Assembly (NCBI RefSeq): GCF_003814835.1 | Contig: NZ_RKRG01000001.1 | Location: 558,001-622,000, forward strand | Direction of reading: 5' to 3' | Length of the DNA stretch: 64,000 nt | From: Methanobrevibacter gottschalkii DSM 11977 | GTDB taxonomy: Archaea; Methanobacteriota; Methanobacteria; Methanobacteriales; Methanobacteriaceae | Made by a program: the position numbers and the translations under genes | The notes under the pieces: model-generated | Told to the model about the DNA's origin: nothing | Databases searched by the model: none | Seen by the model: the letters and a program-made list of their open reading frames with translations, nothing else | Shown here: positions 29,217 to 35,171 of the stretch, one piece after another | How positions within the stretch are numbered: the stretch's first letter is position 1 | How the letters are laid out: every line of letters starts with the position of its first letter

Positions 29217-29225
29217 TTTTCCCCA
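29207..29225 (+). terminator. Hairpin terminator of the SNF transporter
   Basis: TGGGGAA at 29207-29213 pairs perfectly with TTCCCCA at 29219-29225 around a five-base loop that contains the stop codon region. It is one of the few GC-rich hairpins in this A+T-rich window. Confidence 0.6.
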
Positions 29226-29347
29226 TTTGAATTCTTAATTTTAACTTTAATAATTTAATAGTTTAAGAACTTTAATCATAAATTATTGAAGCTATTTTCT
29301 ATTTAATTGATTTAATACTTTAATTTTAATAATCACTTTAATTTCAT

Positions 29348-29569
29348 CTACATTTCGCAGGTTTTGTATGCATCATAAGCAGAATATGCATGGTATAGTG
29401 TTGAAATCATGCTTCCCACTACATTATTTAAAGCATAATAAATCACTATATGGAGTACAACCATTCCGATAAGGAATTTTATTCCTCTTTTTTCATCACC
29501 ATTTAATATTTGACCTAATCCCGGAAGTATAAATGAAATTACTGCATTTAAACGTTTGTTTCTTACCAT
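29348..29569 (-). CDS. Small membrane protein with a TM2-like region
   Basis: About 73 aa. I start at the ATG at 29569 (MVRNKRLNAVISFILPGLGQ) because GTGATAAG sits just upstream; an earlier ATG at 29584 would add five residues and overlap the upstream gene end. Two hydrophobic segments flank a turn reading GLGQILNGDEKRG, the pattern seen in TM2/DUF5683-like small membrane proteins ('PGLGQ...G...G'). It directly follows a protease-like gene on the same strand, almost overlapping, so the two are probably cotranscribed. Function unknown. Confidence 0.7.
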   Translation of the reverse strand: MVRNKRLNAVISFILPGLGQILNGDEKRGIKFLIGMVVLHIVIYYALNNVVGSMISTLYHAYSAYDAYKTCEM

Positions 29570-29573
29570 CTTA

Positions 29574-30305
29574 TCACAATCCAAATAATATTAATATAAA
29601 AATCACGGCATCTGTTAGAAGATGACTTAAATAGGGTACAAATAAGTTTTTAGTTTTAATGTATCCATAAAGCTCAAATAATGATCCAAGTCCCTGAAGT
29701 AACAGCACTGAAATAATTGATGTTTCAAAATCATAGTGGAGAAGTCCAAAAAATATTAAAACGATAAATGTGGATGTTATAATTGATAATTTACGATTGC
29801 TGGTACTTTTATAAACTAATCTCATTATAAATACAAATGGTATGAATTTAATTAATTCTTCAGCCATCATTGAAAATACAAGCGAAATTAATGATTCTGC
29901 ATTAACTGTAAGTTCGCTGGTTGTTGTAGTAATGCTTAAAAGTGCTTCTATAACTCCCCCCAGTATTATTGCATAAATTAAATAACCAATAAAAAGAATT
30001 AATGCAAGTTTAATTTCACTTTTTGTCGGCCTGTGAAATATTAGGGAGAAATCCCAGTCGGAATAATACATTAAAGGAACGAGTAAAATAGCACAGAATA
30101 TAAAACTTGCAAAAAATTCAGATACATCTTCAAAAAGGGCATAGAATATGAATGATATTAATACACTGGAGAGTAACACAATCCAAGCGTGCTTTGTGAG
30201 TCTTGGATTATGATTATAATATGGAATGTCACGTTCTTTATTTTCAAAATTAAAATATTCAACCATCATATCACTTAAATTAAAATACTTACTAGTATTT
30301 TGCAT
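29574..30305 (-). CDS. CPBP/PrsW-like intramembrane metalloprotease
   Basis: A 243-aa membrane protein with about seven helices. Three motifs in order fit the CPBP (CAAX-protease-like, Abi) superfamily: MMAEELIKF with the paired catalytic Glu residues (near 142), FFGLLHYD giving FxxxH (near 182), and LSHLLTDA giving a third His plus Asp (near 229). The first motif has Lys where classical CPBP has Arg (EExxxR), closer to the PrsW variant. Possible roles are cleavage of membrane peptides or prenylated substrates; the substrate here is unknown. It is transcribed leftward with the small TM2-like gene and diverges from an exported small protein. Confidence 0.75.
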   Translation of the reverse strand: MQNTSKYFNLSDMMVEYFNFENKERDIPYYNHNPRLTKHAWIVLLSSVLISFIFYALFEDVSEFFASFIFCAILLVPLMYYSDWDFSLIFHRPTKSEIKLALILFIGYLIYAIILGGVIEALLSITTTTSELTVNAESLISLVFSMMAEELIKFIPFVFIMRLVYKSTSNRKLSIITSTFIVLIFFGLLHYDFETSIISVLLLQGLGSLFELYGYIKTKNLFVPYLSHLLTDAVIFILILFGL

Positions 30306-30402
30306 TGAAGTTATATTTTAATTTTACATTGTTCACGGATTTTCAATAACTTTATTTATCAAGATAACATAATATTAATCACTCTTAAATGGGGGTAGTA
30401 TT

Positions 30403-30837
30403 TTGAATAAAAAAATTATAGGTGTATTATTAGTTTTAATAGCTGCTGTTGCTTTTGGTTCAGTTGTTTATGCTGCTGAAACTGTAACTATTGGAGGATT
30501 TGATTTTAATGTTCCGGACGGTTTTACAGAAGATAAAAGTCATGAAATCGTAAACATGGAAAAAGAGCAAGGTGGAATCAAATACATTAACAATGGTAAA
30601 TTATTTGAAAATGACAAAGGGGATGTTGTAAATATTCTTGTTGCAAAATATGATGGTCATAAAGTAACCAATAAAATTGCAAAGGGTATTGCTGATGAAC
30701 CTAAAACAATTGGTGGTGTAGATGGTTACATAGTACATAATGGTACTTTTACATCATTTGATTATGCAAAAGAAGGTAAATTAGTAGTAATTACTACCAA
30801 TAATGAAGATGCAATTGAAGGATTTATTATAGAATAA
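30403..30837 (+). CDS. Small exported protein of unknown function
   Basis: A 144-aa protein with a signal peptide (KKIIGVLLVLIAAVAFGSVVYA) and a compact mixed domain: TVTIGGFDFNVPDGF, then IKYINNGKLF, VVNILVAKY, GGVDGYIVHNG and KLVVITTNNEDAIEGFI. The start is TTG at 30403 preceded by GGGGGTAG, a strong ribosome site. The fold resembles small archaeal exported domains that begin 'GF.F.IP.GF', found in several copies in Methanobrevibacter (from memory). It has its own promoter region and a hairpin terminator, so it is a single-gene unit. I do not recognise a function. Confidence 0.75.
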   Translation: MNKKIIGVLLVLIAAVAFGSVVYAAETVTIGGFDFNVPDGFTEDKSHEIVNMEKEQGGIKYINNGKLFENDKGDVVNILVAKYDGHKVTNKIAKGIADEPKTIGGVDGYIVHNGTFTSFDYAKEGKLVVITTNNEDAIEGFIIE

Positions 30838-30862
30838 TATTTTATTCTATTTTTCTTTTTTT
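30830..30862 (+). terminator. Hairpin terminator of the small exported protein gene
   Basis: TAGAATA at 30830-30836 pairs with TATTCTA at 30843-30849, followed by TTTTTCTTTTTTTT. Perfect 7-bp stem plus U-tract; the stop codon lies within it. Confidence 0.75.
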
Positions 30863-30905
30863 TAAAACTAATATGCATATTTTTATCAAATAGTGAGGTG
30901 ATTAT

Positions 30906-31532
30906 TTGAATAAAAAAATAATTATTGCAGCTATTATTGTTGTTATTATAGCTGTTGTGGCAGGTTTTATGCTTACATCATCAAATAGTCAGGACAATAG
31001 TAAAATAACCATTATGGGTAATGGATCCATTCATGAAAATGGCACTATTGGAATTAAATTGACAAATGGTGAAAACACAGCTTTAAAAAATAAAACTGTC
31101 CATGTTTGCGTTAAAGACTCAGAAGGTAAAATCGTAGTTGATAAAACTGCTAAAACATATGTTAATGGTGTTGTTGGAGTTAGATTGACAAATGTGAGTG
31201 CTGGAGAATATGATGTTAATGTAACATTTGAAGGTGATGAAAATTACACTTCAAGTAGTGTATCTCAAAAATTAAAAATCATTGCAGGAGAAAGTGATGA
31301 TGATCCAACATATCCTGTCGACGAGGATACGGTAACCACTACTGCTGATGCAAGTAGTACTCAGTCAAGTCAATCCTCATCTCAAAGCCAATCTTACACA
31401 CCAAGTAGAAGTAATGATTATGGTGGTAGTAGTAGCAGTGATGATGATGGTGGTTTGGATGCTGACTATGATGAAAATGGTAATGAAATGTTGCCTACAG
31501 TAGATGAAGAAGGAAATGAAGTTTCAAATTAA
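30906..31532 (+). CDS. Membrane-anchored single Ig-domain protein with acidic Ser-rich tail
   Basis: 208 aa. TTG start at 30906 with GAGGTGATT upstream. An N-terminal hydrophobic helix (KKIIIAAIIVVIIAVVAGFML) serves as uncleaved anchor or signal. Residues about 35-128 form one Ig-like domain of the adhesin type (SIHENGTIGIKLTNG, LKNKTVHVCV, VSAGEYDVNVTFEGDENY). The rest (about 130-208) is a disordered, Ser/Asp/Gly-rich acidic stretch, unusual next to the basic adhesin tails. It looks like a minimal relative of the giant adhesins. A perfect 11-bp hairpin ends the gene. Function unknown; surface location inferred. Confidence 0.72.
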   Translation: MNKKIIIAAIIVVIIAVVAGFMLTSSNSQDNSKITIMGNGSIHENGTIGIKLTNGENTALKNKTVHVCVKDSEGKIVVDKTAKTYVNGVVGVRLTNVSAGEYDVNVTFEGDENYTSSSVSQKLKIIAGESDDDPTYPVDEDTVTTTADASSTQSSQSSSQSQSYTPSRSNDYGGSSSSDDDGGLDADYDENGNEMLPTVDEEGNEVSN

Positions 31533-31556
31533 ACTTCATTTATTTTCTTTTTTAAA
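31514..31556 (+). terminator. Strong hairpin terminator
   Basis: AAATGAAGTTT at 31514-31524 and AAACTTCATTT at 31531-31541 form a perfect 11-bp stem with a six-base loop, then TATTTTCTTTTTT. The stem includes the last codons and stop of the Ig-domain gene. Confidence 0.85.
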
Positions 31557-31593
31557 CAATAATCTGTATCCATACTATTAAATGAGGGATATT

Positions 31594-32070
31594 ATGAGTT
31601 TCAATAAAAAAACAATAATAATATTTTTAATTTTAATTAGTGCTTTCTTAATCATTGGAAGCGTTTGTGCAGAAAATTTAAAGGATTTTAAAGCAACAAA
31701 AATGCTTAAAAAATTAACCAAACAAAAAACACTAACTGTTAAAATTTATAACTTTAAACCTGGTGTTTTATGGGCTCCAAAAGCAATAAAACTTAAAAAC
31801 GGCGACGCAATTGCAGGCTATGTTGAATATAAAGGAAACATGCAATTTGAAAAAGGTACTGGGATAACTTCCTGGTATATCGGATCTGGTCTTGATGGAG
31901 ACATAGAACCACACCACACAAAACTTATTAAAGCAAAATTCTTCTTTAAAAACAAAAAAGGAAAAGTAAAAACAAAAACAGTTAAAGGAAATGGTGGTGG
32001 ACATATTTCTACTTCACTAATAAAAGGGTATGTACCATATAAAGCTAAGGTTTCTTATAAAACATATTAA
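31594..32070 (+). CDS. Small basic exported protein of unknown function
   Basis: About 158 aa. The ATG at 31594 is chosen over 31582 since GAGGGATATT falls between them. A signal peptide (KKTIIIFLILISAFLIIGSVCA) precedes a strongly lysine-rich domain containing FKPGVLWAPKAIKLKNGDAI, GYVEYKGNMQFEKGTG and a late GNGGGHISTSLIKGYVPYKA. The charge suggests binding to acidic wall polymers, as inferred for the basic adhesin tails, but this is only inference. It is the third exported gene in a row with its own ribosome site and no coupling to the others. I do not recognise the family. Confidence 0.7.
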   Translation: MSFNKKTIIIFLILISAFLIIGSVCAENLKDFKATKMLKKLTKQKTLTVKIYNFKPGVLWAPKAIKLKNGDAIAGYVEYKGNMQFEKGTGITSWYIGSGLDGDIEPHHTKLIKAKFFFKNKKGKVKTKTVKGNGGGHISTSLIKGYVPYKAKVSYKTY

Positions 32071-32352
32071 AGTGATGAACTTTGCTGTATGGTGAATAAT
32101 ATTATAATTGCTTTCTGTTGGTGTGTTATAAGTGTATAATATTATACGTTATTCATATCTTATAGGGGGTTATAGAAAAAAATTAATAATATGTTCAATC
32201 TTAAGTAAAGAAGATTTTATTTTAATATCTTATATTTTAAGGTTATAGTTTGATTTTCTATTATTCATAATATAACTCTTATATTACTATTTTTCATTAT
32301 CTTTACAATTTAATTGGATTATCCAAATAATGTGTTATTTTATTCTGATTTT

Positions 32353-32424
32353 TCAGCGTCTAGCGAGGAATAACAATATTGCAATTACTAATAATAAAAT
32401 AAATAATATTGCTCTTAAATCCAT
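32353..32424 (-). CDS. Putative 23-aa single-helix membrane micropeptide
   Basis: On the minus strand an ATG at 32424 is preceded by AGTGATAAA, a good match to the GGTGAT ribosome site used across this window. It opens 23 codons reading MDLRAILFILLLVIAILLF followed by LARR and a TGA stop. The product would be one transmembrane helix with a basic end, in the size range of toxins such as type I TA toxins or of small regulatory membrane proteins. It lies alone in an 800-bp gap. Coding status rests on the ribosome site and the clean helix only. Confidence 0.45.
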   Translation of the reverse strand: MDLRAILFILLLVIAILLFLARR

Positions 32425-32848
32425 TTTATCACTTTATATGTCTCTTCTTAAATTTTATTATAAATGTATATTTAATTAGATTACTTTTCACTGATTTATT
32501 TATTTTTTGTTAAATTTAAAATAATGCTCTCTATTTATCAACAATTAATAGATTTCATGTTTGTTTACCAACTTTAACTGGTGGTAGTTTGGGGATAAGT
32601 TATTTGTTCACTTTTTAGAATTTGCTTGTGAAATTGAATACGGGAAATTTAAAGTAATGTTAATTGTATAAAAAGCACTATTTAAAATTAATCATATGCA
32701 AATATTATTTTAAATTTATTATTTATATCTATATTTATTGAAAAATTTTTTAATAATAAGAATATATTTCATTTTTTTTAAAATTTATATTATAGTTTAT
32801 TGTGAAAAATAATTATTATTCAATTTTTTATATTTATTTTAGATAATA

Positions 32849-32856
32849 TTTATATA
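32849..32856 (+). promoter_or_regulatory. TATA box of a probably leaderless histidine kinase mRNA
   Basis: TTTATATA is centred about 27 bp before the kinase ATG at 32880. Archaeal transcription starts about 25 bp after the TATA centre, so the first base of the mRNA would be at or next to the start codon. No ribosome site precedes the ATG, which fits a leaderless message. Confidence 0.5.
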
Positions 32857-32879
32857 CAGTTTATTCAAGATATTAATAC

Positions 32880-34565
32880 ATGAATTTTGAAAAGTCCATT
32901 GGTGCTCATGTCATATTCTTTGATGGGAACTATTGTGTTAAGGGGTATAATGATAGTTTTGCAAATTTTTTTGACATTGAAGAGGATTTGACAGGAAAAC
33001 ATATTGATGATTTAGAAATGCCTGCTGATTTTGCGGATTTCATTCTTTCTGGGGAAGAGGAAATTGAATTATCATTAAATGTTAAAAATCGCTGGATTGA
33101 TGTAAAGAAAGAGACAATTAATACTAATGGTGCTTTAATTGGTCATTTCTTTATTCTGGAAGATGTAACTGATCAAATAATTAATAATCAGGAATTAATT
33201 GCACTTAATTCTGTTATTGGGGATGTACAGGATGTCATGTCCATGTCAATTCATTTTAAAGATGCTGAAGGTAAATATCATTGGACTCCTGAGACTTATG
33301 CTTTAATTGACCGTGAACCTAGGCTTGGAGATGAAAATAATAATATTTTTGATTCTATAACTGTTCAAAATTTGGATAACATTGCAGATAATCGTCCCAA
33401 CATCGATGATGATGTTTATGTGGAAGATTTTACAATTATTACTGAATCAGGTAAAACTAAATATCTGAGAGGCACTGCCCACAATGTTTTTGATGATGAG
33501 GGTAATTTTCTCCGTCTTATCATGACTGCACAAGATCTTACAAAAGAACATTTGCAAGAGGCAAACCTAAAAATTTTAGATAGTTTAATGTCTGATAGTA
33601 ATTATCAACTTGGTGTTGGTAGTTATGTTCATGAGATAGGCAGTGATTATTTTTGTATTTCGAAGGAGGCAGTTGATATTGCTGAACTTAATGAAAATGA
33701 AGATTCACACATGCAGTTAAAAAGCCTTAGTGGAAATTTTGTTGATTCGGATGCCTTTAAAAAAGAAGTGGGCAAATTAATATCAGGTGAATTGGATAAA
33801 ATTGACAATGTGTGGGAATACAAATCACCAAAAACAGGCCAAATCAAAAAATTACATGTAATTAATTCTATAAAAGTCGTTGGTGGGCGAATATTTTCAT
33901 TTGGTGGAATAAAAGATGTTACAAGTGAAATGGAAAAACAAGAGAAACTGAAGCATCATAATATGGAACTGGAAATGCTCATACGTGAAAGCAACCATAG
34001 GATAAAAAATAATTTAAATCTGCTACTTAGATTCATATCTCTTGAAAAAAGGTTTAATAAGAATAATCCTGAGAAGATTATTGAAAATACTGTTGGAAGA
34101 ATCGAATCATTTTCCTTACTTCATGAAAAAATTTATAATGTGGACAATTTTAAGGATATTAATGTTGAAGAATACTTGAATTCTTTAATTAGCGGGTTGT
34201 ATTCTATATTTGGTGATGACGGCAGTATTAATTATAATTCAAACAATAATGAACTTATATTGAACAGTGAAATACTTGTTCCATTATCTTTGATAATCAC
34301 TGAACTTGTTATTAATTCAATCAAATATGGTTATGTTGATTATGAGTTGGATAATAAAGCAATTAATGTCTCTGTTGATAAATTTGATAATAAATTAATA
34401 TTGCATTACTCTGATAATGGTAAGGGATTGCCTAAAGACTTTAACCCTCATAAAAGTATTGGTCTTGGTTGGAGAATTATTAATTCTTTAATCAGTCAGT
34501 TAGAAGGGGAATATGAAGTATTTAATGATGATGGAATGCATTTTAAATTAACATTTAATATTTAA
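32880..34565 (+). CDS. PAS-domain sensor histidine kinase (HisKA_2 type)
   Basis: A 561-aa soluble kinase with no membrane helix. The N-terminal half holds probable PAS domains (about 1-100, 105-225 and 230-345), with FFDIEEDLTGKHIDDLEMP in the first and RLIMTAQDLTKEH and FGGIKDVTSEME closing the next ones. A short coiled coil leads to the H-box SNHRIKNNLNLLLRFISLEK (near 375), typical of HisKA_2/HWE-like kinases. The ATPase domain carries the N-box ELVINSIKYGYV (near 478), YSDNGKGLPKDF and IGLGWRIINSLISQLEG. No response regulator gene is adjacent. The signal is unknown; a PAS-bound ligand or redox cue is possible. The gene seems leaderless. Confidence 0.88.
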   Translation: MNFEKSIGAHVIFFDGNYCVKGYNDSFANFFDIEEDLTGKHIDDLEMPADFADFILSGEEEIELSLNVKNRWIDVKKETINTNGALIGHFFILEDVTDQIINNQELIALNSVIGDVQDVMSMSIHFKDAEGKYHWTPETYALIDREPRLGDENNNIFDSITVQNLDNIADNRPNIDDDVYVEDFTIITESGKTKYLRGTAHNVFDDEGNFLRLIMTAQDLTKEHLQEANLKILDSLMSDSNYQLGVGSYVHEIGSDYFCISKEAVDIAELNENEDSHMQLKSLSGNFVDSDAFKKEVGKLISGELDKIDNVWEYKSPKTGQIKKLHVINSIKVVGGRIFSFGGIKDVTSEMEKQEKLKHHNMELEMLIRESNHRIKNNLNLLLRFISLEKRFNKNNPEKIIENTVGRIESFSLLHEKIYNVDNFKDINVEEYLNSLISGLYSIFGDDGSINYNSNNNELILNSEILVPLSLIITELVINSIKYGYVDYELDNKAINVSVDKFDNKLILHYSDNGKGLPKDFNPHKSIGLGWRIINSLISQLEGEYEVFNDDGMHFKLTFNI

Positions 34566-34621
34566 ATTCCCAAAATAAATTTATAATGGATGCTGCTAAA
34601 TATAACATCGAGGAAAATGTT

Positions 34622-35014
34622 ATGAAAACATTAAATGTCGTTGCAGCAATTATTAAAAAAGATAATAAAATTTTAGCAACCAAAAGGGGTTATGGTGAAT
34701 TCACTGATATGTGGGAGTTTCCAGGTGGAAAAATAGAAAATAATGAAACAAAAGAGGAAGCTATTATAAGAGAAATCAAAGAAGAACTTGACTGTGTTAT
34801 TGAACCTACAAAATTTGCCTTGGACTTAGAATATCAATATCCTACTTTTTATCTTAAAATGAGTTGTTTTGAAGCTATAATTAAAGAAGGAACTCCAAAA
34901 CTCATAGAACACAATGATGCGAAATGGTTAACTAAACAAGAATTGGATTCAATTAACTGGATTCCAGCAGATATTCAGATAATTGACTATTTAAAAGAAA
35001 CAATGAGGGATTAA
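34622..35014 (+). CDS. NUDIX hydrolase, MutT/(deoxy)nucleoside triphosphate pyrophosphohydrolase type
   Basis: About 130 aa. The ATG at 34622 is preferred because GAGGAAAATGTT precedes it; the ATG at 34586 would add twelve residues containing that ribosome site. The NUDIX box is complete: GGKIENNETKEEAIIREIKEEL matches GX5EX7REUXEEXGU except that the last Gly is replaced (EELDCVI). WEFPGGK and the following strand match MutT-like 8-oxo-dGTP or non-canonical dNTP pyrophosphatases. It is followed 1 bp later by a tiny coiled-coil gene and then a PLD-helicase, a compact three-gene unit. Its partner role may be nucleotide sanitation or cleavage of a signalling nucleotide; not resolved. Confidence 0.88.
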   Translation: MKTLNVVAAIIKKDNKILATKRGYGEFTDMWEFPGGKIENNETKEEAIIREIKEELDCVIEPTKFALDLEYQYPTFYLKMSCFEAIIKEGTPKLIEHNDAKWLTKQELDSINWIPADIQIIDYLKETMRD

Positions 35015-35015
35015 T

Positions 35016-35165
35016 ATGATTGATAAAAGATTGGAACTTGCAAAAAATAAAAAAGTTGAATTAGAGCTTAAACTTAAAAAAGTTAAAGGAACTCCAAGAG
35101 AAGAAGATTTTAAACTCCAAATTGAAAAACTAGAACAGTTAATTGAACATCTTCAAAAAGAGTAG
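35016..35165 (+). CDS. Small charged coiled-coil protein in the NUDIX-helicase cassette
   Basis: A 49-codon ORF with ATG at 35016, one base after the NUDIX stop, and a GAGGGA ribosome site. The product is highly charged and heptad-like throughout (KRLELAKNKKVELELKLKKV, a PREED break, then QIEKLEQLIEHLQKE), so two antiparallel coiled-coil helices around a Gly-Thr-Pro turn are likely. It ends six bases before the helicase start. Position and spacing say it belongs to the operon. Possible roles are assembly adaptor or helicase regulator. I know no named family. Confidence 0.72.
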   Translation: MIDKRLELAKNKKVELELKLKKVKGTPREEDFKLQIEKLEQLIEHLQKE

Positions 35166-35171
35166 ATTTAA

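Larger units (their letters stand above)
32071..32879. other. Long intergenic region with a micropeptide gene
   Basis: About 810 bp between an exported protein gene and the histidine kinase. It contains a perfect 14-bp palindrome, GTATAATATTATAC, at 32134-32147; a micropeptide ORF on the minus strand (32353-32424); and A+T-rich promoter DNA with TTTATATA at 32849-32856 for the kinase. The rest (about 32150-32350 and 32440-32840) shows no ORF or recognisable RNA. Confidence 0.5.
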
